A program made the translations under genes and the position numbers. Shown piece by piece: positions 43,473-53,140 of a stretch of 64,000 bases of DNA. Location: NCBI GenBank assembly GCA_003611875.1, contig RAYY01000021.1, positions 1-64,000 of the forward strand. The letters run 5' to 3'. This DNA comes from a bacterium D16-56. Its GTDB lineage: Bacteria; Bacillota; Clostridia; Lachnospirales; Lachnospiraceae. Every line of letters begins with the position of its first letter. The first letter of the stretch is position 1. Under the pieces are notes generated by a model. It was given only the letters and a program-made list of their open reading frames with translations, was not told where the DNA came from and searched no databases.

Positions 43473-44605
43473 GAAGGATCAGGATCATGGGAATTGCTGC
43501 TTTTTTTGCAGTAATGTCTTTAACAGGATGTGCCAAAAAGGCAGGGTCGGATGAGGTGATTCTGACAGAAAGAGAACCGATTATTATTACACCAGAGACA
43601 GAGCCGATTGTTCTTGAGGAGGAGACAGCAGAAGAAACAGAACCAGAGCCGGAGATTTATGAGCCCTGGGAACGCCTGGAGGCTGACGGGATGGTACGCA
43701 GCTATCTGACTGGGGAAATGGTGCCTGCAGAGCAGGGAAACCGCAGGCCTCTGGCGATTATGATGAGCAATGATAAGGAGTCCCTGCCTCAGTACGGAAT
43801 CAACCGGGCAGGGGTGGTCTATGAGGCGCCGGTAGAGGGATCCATGAACCGGTATATGGCCATTATGGAGAATTATGATGATCTGGACCGGATTGGCTCT
43901 GTGAGAAGCTGCCGTACCTATTATACATACTTTGCCAGGGAATTTGACGCGATTTATGCCCACTGCGGGCAGAGCACCTTTGCAAAGCCATATCTGAAGA
44001 ATGTAGATAACATTAACGGCGTGGAGGGGATTGGCAATACGGCCTATTACCGGACCAGCGACAAAAAAAGGCCCCATAATTTTTATGGAAGCTATGAAGG
44101 GATTCAAAAGGCAATTGAGAAGCTGGGGTATTCCCAGGAATATAATGAGGAGTATAAGGGACACTATTATTTTGCGTCCGAAGATCATCCTGTGGTATTG
44201 GATGGGGAGGGAAGCTTTTCGGCGGTTCTGGTGACACCGGGGTATCCTTACAGCAAGCCCTGGTTTACCTATAAGGAGGAGGACGGGCTGTATTACCGGT
44301 ATCAGTATGGGGGAGAGCATTTGGGCAGTGAAGGCCAGATTGCAGTGAAAAATATTATTATTCAGTGTTGTGCTGCCAGTTATTATGCCACTACGGCTTA
44401 TCGGAATATTAATGTTCATGAGGATTTGTGGGGAGGGTTTTATATTACGAATGGAAGGGCAGTGAATATCTCCTGGAAAAAGGATGGGGAGTTTGGGGTG
44501 ACTCATTATTATGGGCCGGACGGAAAGGAGATCGTGCTGAATCCCGGGAAGACCTGGGTGTGCATTGTGCCTACTTCCGACGCCGGGGAGATTGCGATTC
44601 AATGA
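43469..44605 (+). CDS. DUF3048 (YerB-like) lipoprotein
   Basis: 378 residues. Lipobox LTGC (Cys21), Glu/Thr-rich tether, then the DUF3048 region (NRRPLAIMMSNDKESLPQYGINRAGVVYE and RSCRTYYTYFAREFDAIYAHCG). Extracytoplasmic, function unknown. Translationally coupled to ybeY. A complementary 360-codon open frame on the other strand is a shadow. Confidence 0.88.
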   Translation: MRRIRIMGIAAFFAVMSLTGCAKKAGSDEVILTEREPIIITPETEPIVLEEETAEETEPEPEIYEPWERLEADGMVRSYLTGEMVPAEQGNRRPLAIMMSNDKESLPQYGINRAGVVYEAPVEGSMNRYMAIMENYDDLDRIGSVRSCRTYYTYFAREFDAIYAHCGQSTFAKPYLKNVDNINGVEGIGNTAYYRTSDKKRPHNFYGSYEGIQKAIEKLGYSQEYNEEYKGHYYFASEDHPVVLDGEGSFSAVLVTPGYPYSKPWFTYKEEDGLYYRYQYGGEHLGSEGQIAVKNIIIQCCAASYYATTAYRNINVHEDLWGGFYITNGRAVNISWKKDGEFGVTHYYGPDGKEIVLNPGKTWVCIVPTSDAGEIAIQ

Positions 44606-44813
44606 GCGGTGCTCCCGAAGAAAAATCCTGCGGACTATTGGTAAGGTATTTCAGGACAGTTTCCAGGGCTTTTGAGAAAGCTGCCGCCTTGGATAAGCTA
44701 TGACAGGTAGTACCAGGGGATAAGAACCGGATTCCGCTTGTGGGAGACAGGAATAAGAAATGGAATAATTGGGAAAAATAAGCAGAGAATATCCTTTTGA
44801 TGGAGGTTTTATG

Positions 44814-45224
44814 ATGAAACGGTATATGATCTGCTTATTTTTGTTTGTGGGGGTCAGTGGAGCCTGTCTGGCGACAGGTTATTTTTTAACCAGGGAATAT
44901 AAAAATGAGGCTGCCAGGATGGAGACCGAGACTTCGCGGGAGATCCAGGGGACTGCGGCAGAGACGGAAACTGTGGCGGAAAATCTGGCAGCCGTGAATC
45001 GGAAACAGGTGCAGCATGAGGTGGAAGATATACAGGGGGAATTTTATCTGGTGTCTGAGGATGGATTCCTGCTGGTATTTGGGAAGGACAAGGAGACCAT
45101 TTGTCTCTATACCCATATTCCGTTGATGGATTTTCCGGAAGGGGAACAGGAACGGCTGCGGGAGGGAATCTGGTTTCCGGATATGATGGAGGTGATTCAT
45201 TATCTGGAGTCCTATACCAGCTAA
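44814..45224 (+). CDS. Exported protein with BofC C-terminal-like domain
   Basis: 136 residues from ATG 44814, with GGAGG (44802-44806) seven bases away; the ATG at 44811 is too close. N-terminal hydrophobic segment, Glu/Thr-rich linker, then GEFYLVSEDGFLLVFGKDKETICLYTHIPLMDFP. This resembles the C-terminal domain of BofC, which tunes SigK signalling in Bacillus forespores. The resemblance is from memory. Possibly sporulation-related. Confidence 0.6.
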   Translation: MKRYMICLFLFVGVSGACLATGYFLTREYKNEAARMETETSREIQGTAAETETVAENLAAVNRKQVQHEVEDIQGEFYLVSEDGFLLVFGKDKETICLYTHIPLMDFPEGEQERLREGIWFPDMMEVIHYLESYTS

Positions 45225-45350
45225 GGAGCTGCCCGGAAATCAATGGTGAAATTTTGGACAGCGGTGTTGAAGAAGCTAAGGAATATGGTAGTTATCTTGG
45301 AACGGTCTCTAGGTGGACAAAAAACAGGATGGGAGGCGCAGATAACCGAA

Positions 45351-46595
45351 ATGGGCAAGCAGGTGATTGTGGCAGGGGGAGGGGCTTCCGGGATGGCAGC
45401 GGCGATTATGGCGGCGAGAAAGGGATCGCAGGTTACGATTTTGGAGCATATGGACCGGGTGGGAAAAAAGCTTCTTTCTACGGGAAACGGACGGTGTAAT
45501 CTTACGAATCTGAAGATGGGGAAGGAGTGTTATCGGTCTGACCAGAAGGGGTTTCCCATGAAGGTATTGGAACGGTTTGGGGTGAAGGAGACGTTGGCCT
45601 TTTTTGAGGGAATCGGAGTTTTGACAAAGGATAAGAACGGGTATGTGTATCCGAACTCAGAGCAGGCGGCGGCCGTGTTGGATTTGCTTCGCCTGGAGCT
45701 GGGACGCCTGGGGGTAAAGATTATATTGGGATGTCAGGTGAAGCGGATTGGAAGAAACAGAATCAGGGAGGGATTTCTTGCAGAGACCAGCTTGGGGGAT
45801 TTTGAAGGAGCTGCGGTGATCCTGGCGTCCGGGTCAAGGGCAGCGGCTTTTACCGGGTCAGATGGAAGCGGTTATGAGCTGGTTCGGCAATTAGGGCATC
45901 GGGTAATTGTGCCTTTGCCGGCTTTGGTGCAGCTTCGATGTGAAGGGAAGTATTTTAAACAACTGGCAGGAGTGCGGTGTGAGGCAAAGGTTTTTTTGTA
46001 TTCCGGCGCGAAAAGGCTGGCTTGGGATCAGGGAGAGGTTCAGCTAACAGATTACGGAATTTCCGGGATTCCTGTATTTCAAGTCAGCAGGTTTGCCTCC
46101 AGGGCATTGTATGGAAAACAGCCTGTGAGAGCCGTGGTGGACTTTTTGCCGACTATGGATACGGACAGTGCCAGGGTGTTTTTACAGCAGCGCAGGAAGC
46201 GGCTGGGGCATTTAAAATGCGGGGATTTTTTGACGGGGATATTACATAAAAAGCTGGCAGCAGTGCTCCTGAAGCTAACTGGAATATCCGCAGAGCAGGA
46301 GGCAGGAATGGTGCCGGAGGATCAATGGGAGCGGCTGCTTGTAAAGATAAAAGCATTTGATGCAATTGTGACCGGAACAAATTCTTTTGAGCAGGCACAG
46401 GTTTGCTGCGGCGGGGTGGATACGCGTGAAATCTGTCCAGATAATCTGGAATCCCGCCTGATACCAGGGCTTTATATCGTGGGAGAGCTGCTGGATGTGG
46501 ACGGGATCTGCGGAGGGTATAACCTGCAGTGGGCCTGGTCAACAGGATGCCTGGCGGGAAGCAGTGCAGGGGAATGTAATATGGGAGGAGCATGA
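45351..46595 (+). CDS. HI0933/YhiN-type flavoprotein
   Basis: 414 residues from ATG 45351; the frame opens at 45243, but the family begins right at MGKQVIVAGGGASGMAAAI. FAD-binding GGGASG, GKKLLSTGNGRCNLTN near 42-57, and the C-terminal GGVDTREI and GELLDVDGICGGYNLQWAWSTG. A conserved NAD(P)/FAD oxidoreductase family of unknown substrate. Its stop overlaps the next start. Confidence 0.88.
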   Translation: MGKQVIVAGGGASGMAAAIMAARKGSQVTILEHMDRVGKKLLSTGNGRCNLTNLKMGKECYRSDQKGFPMKVLERFGVKETLAFFEGIGVLTKDKNGYVYPNSEQAAAVLDLLRLELGRLGVKIILGCQVKRIGRNRIREGFLAETSLGDFEGAAVILASGSRAAAFTGSDGSGYELVRQLGHRVIVPLPALVQLRCEGKYFKQLAGVRCEAKVFLYSGAKRLAWDQGEVQLTDYGISGIPVFQVSRFASRALYGKQPVRAVVDFLPTMDTDSARVFLQQRRKRLGHLKCGDFLTGILHKKLAAVLLKLTGISAEQEAGMVPEDQWERLLVKIKAFDAIVTGTNSFEQAQVCCGGVDTREICPDNLESRLIPGLYIVGELLDVDGICGGYNLQWAWSTGCLAGSSAGECNMGGA

Positions 46596-48235
46596 TGATT
46601 CGAATTACCCAATTAAAGCTGCCTGTGGGACATGACAGGAAGGAGCTTTGGAAAAAGGCTGCCCGGATGCTTCGGGTGAGTCCAAAGGAGCTGCTATCCC
46701 TGGATATCCGGAGGCAGTCTTTGGATGCGCGGAAAAAGCCGGAACTTTTTTATATTTACACAGTGGATGTAAAGCTTGCATCCTCGGAAAAGGAAAAGGG
46801 GATAGTGCGCAGAATAGGCAAGCCACAGGTTATCCTGCACAGGGAAGAACCTTATGTGTTTGTAAAGGCAGGAACAGAGCGCCTTTTTCATCGGCCTGTT
46901 ATTGTGGGCACTGGTCCTGCCGGGCTGTTCTGTGGGTTACTGCTGGCCCGCCATGGATACCGTCCTTTGCTTTTGGAGAGAGGGATGGAGGCAGAGAGGC
47001 GGAAAAAGGCAGTAGACTGTTTTTGGAAGACAGGAAAGCTGAATCCTTGCTCAAATGTGCAGTTTGGCGAAGGCGGTGCAGGAACCTTTTCAGACGGAAA
47101 GCTGAATACCCTGGTAAAGGATTCCGGGGGAAGGAATCGGCTTGTGCTGGAGATATTTCGGGAATTTGGCGCTGACGAGGAAATCCTGTATCAAAACAAG
47201 CCCCACATCGGAACCGATGTGCTGAGCCGGATCGTCACTGGAATGCGAGAGGAGATCGTCCGGCTGGGCGGGGAGGTTCGGTTTGAATGTCAGGTTACAG
47301 GATTGATTTTTGATGAGGGAAACAGGGACAAAGAAGATTTTCAAAAAGAAAAAGAACAGGCTGTGATAAAAGGGGTGATCACAGAACGGGGGGAGCGTAT
47401 TTTGTCAGAAGCCGTGATTTTGGCTGTAGGGCACAGTGCGCGGGACACCTTTTCCATGCTGGAGCGCTGCGGTGTCTCCATGTCCCCAAAGGCTTTTGCG
47501 GTTGGACTGCGGATTCAGCATCCCCAGGAAATGATCAATTTGTCCCAATATGGGAGAACACAGCCAGAGGGATTGGGAGCTGCGGACTATAAGCTTACCT
47601 GGAAGGCGTCAGATGGGCGAGGCGTGTACTCTTTCTGCATGTGTCCGGGAGGTTATGTGGTCAATGCATCTTCTGAGGAGGGCAGACTGGCAGTCAATGG
47701 CATGAGCTACCATGACCGGGGCGGTAAAAATGCCAACAGCGCTTTGATCGTGACAGTGACACCAGAGGATTTTTCTGGTTCCCATGTTCTGGCAGGGGTT
47801 GATTTCCAGAGACGGTTGGAGGAGCTGGCCTTTCAGGCAGGCAATGGCAGGATACCGGTTCAGCTCTACAAAGATTTTAAGAAGGGGCAGTTTTCTTCCT
47901 GTTTAGGGGAGGTGGAGCCGCAGATGAAAGGCCAGTGGGCTTTTGGTAATCTTTGTCAGGTTCTTCCGCCGGCTCTCTGTCAGGCTCTTGCAGAGGGAAT
48001 GGAGGGCTTTGGAAAGGCGATCAAAGGGTTTGATCGTGGCGACGCAGTGCTTGCAGGGGTAGAAAGCCGTACATCCTCCCCCATACGCATCTGGCGTGAT
48101 GAAGGACTGGAAAGCTCTGTTAAGGGGCTGTATCCCTGCGGCGAGGGAGCAGGCTATGCAGGGGGAATCACCTCTGCTGCCATGGACGGCATCCGGGCGG
48201 CAGAGGCAGTGGCAAAAAAATATTCGCCGTTATAG
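46592..48235 (+). CDS. FAD-dependent dehydrogenase (COG2509 type)
   Basis: 547 residues. An N-terminal ferredoxin-like region of about 100 residues precedes VIVGTGPAGLFCGLLLARHGYRPLLLERG. Then SNVQFGEGGAGTFSDGKLNT and the C-terminal GEGAGYAGGITSAAMDG. Widespread in Clostridia, substrate unknown. Four-base overlap with the previous flavoprotein gene. Confidence 0.88.
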   Translation: MMIRITQLKLPVGHDRKELWKKAARMLRVSPKELLSLDIRRQSLDARKKPELFYIYTVDVKLASSEKEKGIVRRIGKPQVILHREEPYVFVKAGTERLFHRPVIVGTGPAGLFCGLLLARHGYRPLLLERGMEAERRKKAVDCFWKTGKLNPCSNVQFGEGGAGTFSDGKLNTLVKDSGGRNRLVLEIFREFGADEEILYQNKPHIGTDVLSRIVTGMREEIVRLGGEVRFECQVTGLIFDEGNRDKEDFQKEKEQAVIKGVITERGERILSEAVILAVGHSARDTFSMLERCGVSMSPKAFAVGLRIQHPQEMINLSQYGRTQPEGLGAADYKLTWKASDGRGVYSFCMCPGGYVVNASSEEGRLAVNGMSYHDRGGKNANSALIVTVTPEDFSGSHVLAGVDFQRRLEELAFQAGNGRIPVQLYKDFKKGQFSSCLGEVEPQMKGQWAFGNLCQVLPPALCQALAEGMEGFGKAIKGFDRGDAVLAGVESRTSSPIRIWRDEGLESSVKGLYPCGEGAGYAGGITSAAMDGIRAAEAVAKKYSPL

Positions 48236-48258
48236 AAAAGAAGGAAAGATGATCTTTT

Positions 48259-49110
48259 ATGTGCATACAGAAACGAGAAAAATTAAAAGAGAAAAAAAGA
48301 ATTGTGATCAAAATCGGTTCCTCCTCCCTGACTCATCGGGAAACCGGAAAGCTGAATCTTTTGAAAATAGAAAAGCTGGTTCGGATTCTCTGTGATCTGA
48401 GAGGGGAAGGGCGGGATGTGGTTCTGGTTTCTTCCGGAGCTATTGCGGCAGGAAGGCAGGCTCTTGGCAGTCAGACCCGTCCGTCCAGCATTTCCGAGAA
48501 ACAGGCATATGCAGCGGTAGGGCAGGCGCGGCTGATGATGGTTTATCAAAAGCTGTTTTCGGAGTATAATCATGTGACGGCCCAGGTGCTTTTGACCAAA
48601 AACACCATGATTCATGAAGCATCCCGATATAATGCCCAAAATACATTTGACGAGCTGATGAATCTGGGCGTGATTCCCATTGTCAATGAAAATGATACGG
48701 TCTCTACCCATGAGATTCAGTTTGGGGATAATGACCGGCTTTCCGCGATCGTGTCAGCTCTGATTGGAGCGGATCTGCTGATCCTGCTGTCGGATATTGA
48801 AGGTCTTTACACTGATGATCCCAGGAAAAATCCGGATGCCCGGTTTATCCAGATGGTGGAGGAAATCACCCCTCAGCTTCTGAAAATGGGGAAAGACACG
48901 GCAGGAAGCGATGTGGGAACCGGAGGAATGTCGGCAAAGCTGGCGGCAGCCCGGATTGCCACTGACAGCGGGTCCGACATGGTGATTGCCAATGGAGACA
49001 ACGTGGAGATAATTCATGAGATCATGGAAGGACAGCCAAAGGGCACACTTTTTATGGCTCACCCGAATTTGGATTTTGATTTGATGGATTATATTTGTTA
49101 TGAATATTAA
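48259..49110 (+). CDS. proB: Glutamate 5-kinase without PUA domain
   Basis: 283 residues. Amino-acid-kinase fold: RIVIKIGSSSLT, SSGAIAAGRQALG, VNENDTVS, GTGGMSAKLAAARIA. First step of proline synthesis from glutamate. The C-terminal PUA domain of longer ProB enzymes (about 370 residues) is absent. ProA lies 900 bases downstream, separated by two genes. Confidence 0.94.
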   Translation: MCIQKREKLKEKKRIVIKIGSSSLTHRETGKLNLLKIEKLVRILCDLRGEGRDVVLVSSGAIAAGRQALGSQTRPSSISEKQAYAAVGQARLMMVYQKLFSEYNHVTAQVLLTKNTMIHEASRYNAQNTFDELMNLGVIPIVNENDTVSTHEIQFGDNDRLSAIVSALIGADLLILLSDIEGLYTDDPRKNPDARFIQMVEEITPQLLKMGKDTAGSDVGTGGMSAKLAAARIATDSGSDMVIANGDNVEIIHEIMEGQPKGTLFMAHPNLDFDLMDYICYEY

Positions 49111-49164
49111 AGCATCTATGAAAAGAGAGGAGGGAAACGACACAGAAAGTGTGTCAACAAAGCG

Positions 49165-49392
49165 ATGGATCTGAATAAGATAGAAAGAATTAATGAATTG
49201 TACCATAAGTCCCAGTCCATTGGTCTGACTGAAGAAGAAAAAGCAGAACAGGCCGCCCTGCGCAAAGCCTATATTGAAGCAATCCGTCAAAATATGAGGG
49301 CGAATTTAAACAGCATTTCCGTTCAGGAGGAGGATGGCTCCATTACAGACTTAGGAAAGAAATACGGTGGGATTCGCGATGAACAGTCATAA
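49165..49392 (+). CDS. DUF896 (YnzC-like) small protein
   Basis: 75 residues: KIERINELYHKSQSIGLTEEEKAEQ, diagnostic of DUF896. The nearest ribosome site, GAGGAGGG at 49127-49134, is 30 bases upstream, but a GACACA-GAAAG-TGTGTC hairpin (49139-49155) would bring it closer. No nearer in-frame start exists. Function unknown. Confidence 0.9.
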   Translation: MDLNKIERINELYHKSQSIGLTEEEKAEQAALRKAYIEAIRQNMRANLNSISVQEEDGSITDLGKKYGGIRDEQS

Positions 49393-49960
49393 GGAATCGG
49401 TTCGGAAAGCAGTTCGACGCCAAAGAAAACAACTGGAAAAAGAGAATAAAAGACAGATGGATGAAAAAATCCTGGAACAAGTGCTGGCTCTGCCTGAGAT
49501 TGATCAGGCAGAGCTGGTTTATGCCTATGCCTCTACGGACGGAGAAGTGGATACCTGGGGGCTGATTCGCCGATTGTGGATAAAGCAGATCCGGGTTGCT
49601 TTGCCGAAAGTAGAGGGAAAAGAGCTTGTTTTTTATATTGTGGATAACTTTGAATCGTTGGTTTCCGGCAGCTTTGGCATCTTGGAGCCAGAAGAAGGCA
49701 GCCTGCCTGCTTTGGGGATAAGTGCGCCGGTAATCACACCGGGACTTGCCTTTTCTCGTAAGGGGGAAAGAATTGGGTATGGCGGAGGGTATTATGACCG
49801 GTTCTTTTTCAAGGAGCCGGAGCATGTGCGGATTGGGCTGGCTTATCCTTTTCAGGTTCAAGAGCTGGATTGTGTACAACAGCATGATCAGAGGATTCAC
49901 AAAATTGTGACGCCGGAGGAGGTGATTTTGGGAAGTGGAAAACAGGCAGACAACAGCTAA
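49379..49960 (+). CDS. 5-formyltetrahydrofolate cyclo-ligase family protein
   Basis: 193 residues from ATG 49379, overlapping the DUF896 gene by 14 bases. Basic N-terminus (RKAVRRQRKQLEKENKR) and RIGYGGGYYDRFF near 133-145, the ATP/substrate motif. It converts 5-formyl-THF to methenyl-THF. Confidence 0.92.
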   Translation: MNSHKESVRKAVRRQRKQLEKENKRQMDEKILEQVLALPEIDQAELVYAYASTDGEVDTWGLIRRLWIKQIRVALPKVEGKELVFYIVDNFESLVSGSFGILEPEEGSLPALGISAPVITPGLAFSRKGERIGYGGGYYDRFFFKEPEHVRIGLAYPFQVQELDCVQQHDQRIHKIVTPEEVILGSGKQADNS

Positions 49961-50031
49961 AGGCAAAAGATTTTCAGGGAAGCTGACAGCCGGCATGTGA
50001 CGATATATTATTATACGAGGAGGAACCATGT

Positions 50032-51276
50032 ATGGATTTGATTGAGATTGGCAGAAAGGCTAAAAAGGCTGCAGGTTATTTGAACAAGCTGGGGGTTGAG
50101 CGGAAAAATGAGGGACTGCGGCAGGCAGCCCGCGCTCTTGTGGATGAGCAGGATGTGATTTTATCTGCAAATCGACAGGATGTGGAACGTGCTGTACAGT
50201 CCGGCATGAGCCGGGGATTGGTAGATCGGCTGGAGCTGAATCCTGACCGGATCCAGGGGATGGCAGACGGGCTGATGCAGGTGGCGGCTTTGGAGGATCC
50301 GGTGGGGGAGGTTGTTTCGATGAAACAGCGGCCCAATGGTTTGATGATTGGAAAAAAGAGAGTTCCTTTAGGGGTTATTGGGATCATCTATGAAGCCAGG
50401 CCCAATGTGACAGCGGATGCTTTTGGCCTCTGCTTTAAGACTGGCAATGCTGTAATCCTGAAAGGCGGAAGTGATGCGATTGCTTCCAACCAGGCGATTG
50501 TATCTATAATGCAGAAGGCTCTTAAGACTGCAGGGATTCTGGAAACCTCTGTTCAACTGATCACGGATTCTGACCGAGAGGTGACGAAAAAGCTGATGCG
50601 TCTGAATCAATATGTGGACGTGCTGATTCCCAGAGGCGGAGCGGGCCTGATTCGTACAGTGGTGGAAAACAGCACGGTGCCGGTGATTGAGACAGGAACC
50701 GGTAATTGCCATATCTATGTGGATGAGGGAGCGGATTTAGATATGGCGTTGAACATTATTGTGAATGCAAAAACCCAGAGAATCGGAGTATGCAATGCCT
50801 GTGAATCCCTGATTGTAAATCGGGCAGAGGCAAAGAGGTTTTTGCCTCTGCTGGCAGAGACGATGAGAGAAAAGCAGGTGGAGGTGCGGGCGGATCAGGA
50901 TGCCTGTATGTTGATTCCGGAATTTTTGACAGCAGAGGAATGTGACTGGGGAATGGAGTATCTGGACTATAAGCTTTCTTTAAAACTTGTATCCTCGTTA
51001 GATGAGGCAATTGCCCATATTAATCAATATAACACAGGGCATTCGGAGGCAATCATTACCAGAAATTATGCCAATGCCCAAAGATTTTTGGAGGAGATTG
51101 ATGCAGCGGCAGTGTATGTAAATGCCTCTACCCGATTTACAGACGGAGAAGAATTTGGATTTGGCGCTGAGATTGGAATCAGTACCCAAAAGCTCCATGC
51201 GAGAGGGCCTATGGGATTGGAGGCGCTGACAACCTTTAAATATATTATTTATGGAAATGGGCAGGTTCGGCAGTGA
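50032..51276 (+). CDS. proA: Gamma-glutamyl phosphate reductase
   Basis: 414 residues. Aldehyde-dehydrogenase fold with [17 protein letters not shown] near 112-128 and the catalytic Cys in [15 protein letters not shown] near 248-262. It reduces glutamyl phosphate to the semialdehyde in proline synthesis. A decoy ATG lies four bases upstream, out of frame. Confidence 0.96.
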   Translation: MDLIEIGRKAKKAAGYLNKLGVERKNEGLRQAARALVDEQDVILSANRQDVERAVQSGMSRGLVDRLELNPDRIQGMADGLMQVAALEDPVGEVVSMKQRPNGLMIGKKRVPLGVIGIIYEARPNVTADAFGLCFKTGNAVILKGGSDAIASNQAIVSIMQKALKTAGILETSVQLITDSDREVTKKLMRLNQYVDVLIPRGGAGLIRTVVENSTVPVIETGTGNCHIYVDEGADLDMALNIIVNAKTQRIGVCNACESLIVNRAEAKRFLPLLAETMREKQVEVRADQDACMLIPEFLTAEECDWGMEYLDYKLSLKLVSSLDEAIAHINQYNTGHSEAIITRNYANAQRFLEEIDAAAVYVNASTRFTDGEEFGFGAEIGISTQKLHARGPMGLEALTTFKYIIYGNGQVRQ

Positions 51277-51316
51277 CAACCAATGATGGTTAAAGAATAG
51301 GAATCGTAAGAAAAAT

Positions 51317-51353
51317 GAGGGGTTAAGAGGGAAAATCCCCCTTAAACCCCCTC
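51317..51353. terminator. Long G/C hairpin between proA and the minus-strand genes
   Basis: GAGGGGTTAAGAGGG (51317-51331) pairs with CCCCCTTAAACCCCCTC (51337-51353) around AAAAT with one or two bulges. It is probably a bidirectional terminator for convergent transcription, although no T-run follows closely. Confidence 0.5.
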
Positions 51354-51418
51354 CTGATTGCCATTGTATCATAAATGTCGAAAAAAGTCAAATGAAAAAC
51401 TCTCTCTAAGGTAGAAAA

Positions 51419-52318
51419 TCAGAAATCAAACAAGCTGAGCTGTTTCGGGCTTTCATACCCTCGCTTATATGCATGGATAATATCCTTCATCTGATACAGG
51501 ATTTTGTATTTTTGGCATTCGTCTGTAAAAAGCTTCCACAGCTTTTTTGCTTTCGGGCTATGGCACTCATATTGGCTGCGATAAGTTTTTACATATTTGT
51601 CAGCTAATCCTTGTCCGGGAAACAATGTTTCCAGATTTTTGAAATACCATTCCCTTTGGCTGTCCCTTAGGGTCATGCCAAAAGCAGCATAGATAAACCT
51701 GGCTCCGGCTTGGTGAGCAGCTTTTGTGATTTCCAGAATATTTTCTTCACTGTCCTCCAGAAAAGGCAGGACCGGCATGAGAAGGATTCCTGCAAAGAAG
51801 CCTTTGCTGCTTAGGTCTGAGATTGCGGCGAAACGTTTGGAAGAATCTGCGGCTCCTGGTTCGATTCTTTTTGCCAGCTTGTCGTCTGCAGTGGTGATGG
51901 TTACTTTACATAAAACCGGGGAATGCTCCCTGATGCTTTCCAGTATATCAGTATCCCTTAGAATCAATGGACTTTTGGTGGCAATGGCAGCGCCAAAGCC
52001 AAAGGCGTCCATGAGCTCCAGACTGTGCCTGGTCAGGTTAAGATCTTTTTCAAAAGGATTATAGGGGTCACTCATGGCTCCGGTTCCCACTACGCCTTTT
52101 TTGACCTTTCGCCGCAAATCGTCCCGAACCAGCATCAAAGCATTTTCCTTTGCCCTTACCTGATCAAAATTCTGTATCTGGTAGCAATCAGAACGGCTGT
52201 CGCAGTAAATACAGCCATGACAGCAGCCTTTGTATATATTCATATTATAGTCAATGCCAAACCATGTGCTGTCCTTTGTTTTTGTGACAATGGTTTTGGC
52301 TGGAATGTATTGGACCAT
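51419..52318 (-). CDS. SPL-like radical SAM protein
   Basis: 299 residues. CxxxCxxC cluster at Cys32, Cys36 and Cys39 (KGCCHGCIYCDSR), then the conserved VGTGAMSDPYNPFE near 75-88. This is the Rv2578c/SplB-related group of radical SAM enzymes, not the true spore photoproduct lyase. Substrate unknown. It ends the minus-strand pair, four bases after the lipoprotein gene. Confidence 0.85.
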   Translation of the reverse strand: MVQYIPAKTIVTKTKDSTWFGIDYNMNIYKGCCHGCIYCDSRSDCYQIQNFDQVRAKENALMLVRDDLRRKVKKGVVGTGAMSDPYNPFEKDLNLTRHSLELMDAFGFGAAIATKSPLILRDTDILESIREHSPVLCKVTITTADDKLAKRIEPGAADSSKRFAAISDLSSKGFFAGILLMPVLPFLEDSEENILEITKAAHQAGARFIYAAFGMTLRDSQREWYFKNLETLFPGQGLADKYVKTYRSQYECHSPKAKKLWKLFTDECQKYKILYQMKDIIHAYKRGYESPKQLSLFDF

Positions 52319-52322
52319 GCTT

Positions 52323-52871
52323 TTACCCTTCCTCTGTTTCTTTTCGGATCAACTCCTTCAGGCTTTGCGTAAATTCCTCCCATTCTTCAGGATAATGGGT
52401 TGCGCCATATTCCCTATAGGATCCCATTTCATAATCAATTGTGTAATCAAATAATACCTCCATGGTGCAGTAGTCCCCGGATGGCCAGTATGGACGGCCG
52501 TTGTAGACGGTAAGCGCATATTCGGAAAGGAGGCGCCTTAGGTCTTCTGCCTGTTCCTGGCTCAGGTCATATGTTTGAGTCTCCTGTCCTTGAATGAAAA
52601 CAGAAGCAGTATTGTGATTGAGGTCAATGGTATACTGACTTGTTTCAATGGTACTGTTTGGAGAAGACTTGCTTTGAATGACAGCCTTTTTCACAGAAGG
52701 CGCTTTTCTTAGTCCCTCTAATTGTATTTGCTCTGGATCTGGAACATTGTTTTCTGTCCCTGATTCAAGCTCCATGGAATCGGAGGCGCTTGCAGGCAGG
52801 GTTTCACTTTTGCCGCAGGCGCATAGTCCGAAAAATAAAAGTAAAGTGCAAATTATAACCCCTTTTTTCAT
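52323..52871 (-). CDS. Uncharacterised lipoprotein
   Basis: 182 residues. Lipobox GLCAC (Cys19). Then a Ser/Glu-rich linker and a small domain with IDLNHNTASVFIQGQ and a WPSGDYCTMEVLFDYT segment. I do not recognise a family. Co-transcribed with the radical SAM gene. Confidence 0.7.
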   Translation of the reverse strand: MKKGVIICTLLLFFGLCACGKSETLPASASDSMELESGTENNVPDPEQIQLEGLRKAPSVKKAVIQSKSSPNSTIETSQYTIDLNHNTASVFIQGQETQTYDLSQEQAEDLRRLLSEYALTVYNGRPYWPSGDYCTMEVLFDYTIDYEMGSYREYGATHYPEEWEEFTQSLKELIRKETEEG

Positions 52872-52937
52872 TTGCTTTCTCCTGATTTGAAGATTTGGAT
52901 TTTCTATAAAACCTTTAAATGTTAATTTATTGCTTTG

Positions 52938-52966
52938 ATTATAACATATGGCAATGTCTGTTGCAA
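52938..52966 (-). promoter_or_regulatory. Promoter of the lipoprotein-radical SAM pair
   Basis: On the minus strand, TTGCAA (52961-52966), 17-bp spacer, TATAAT (52938-52943). Confidence 0.7.
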
Positions 52967-53043
52967 TTATGCTGATGGAATCAATGAGATGGCAGGAATG
53001 AATTTTAAGACACGCCCTGAAAGCAGCCAGCTATAAGGTGTCC

Positions 53044-53072
53044 CTATTTTTGCACAGCTATCAGGCAAAAAA
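53044..53072 (+). promoter_or_regulatory. Shared 29-bp element, copy 1 (before GH32)
   Basis: Contains TGCACAGCTATCAGGCA followed by A's. A near-identical stretch, TGCACAGCCGTCAGGCA, recurs at 57338-57366. A TTGACA lies 10 bases downstream (53082-53087), though no well-spaced -10 follows. Possibly a regulator site common to the two sugar loci. Confidence 0.45.
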
Positions 53073-53140
53073 AATGATTTTTTGACAATGGAATTTTGGA
53101 GTAGAATAGGAGACAGAAAAGAGGAAAGGAGAGAGGTGGT

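Noticed and set aside
43520-44602. 360-codon minus-strand open frame
   Set aside because: Exactly antisense to the DUF3048 lipoprotein, low-quality composition, no ribosome site; a shadow.
53082-53107. TTGACA...TAGAAT as a GH32 promoter
   Set aside because: Spacer is only 14 bp; not reported as a promoter.
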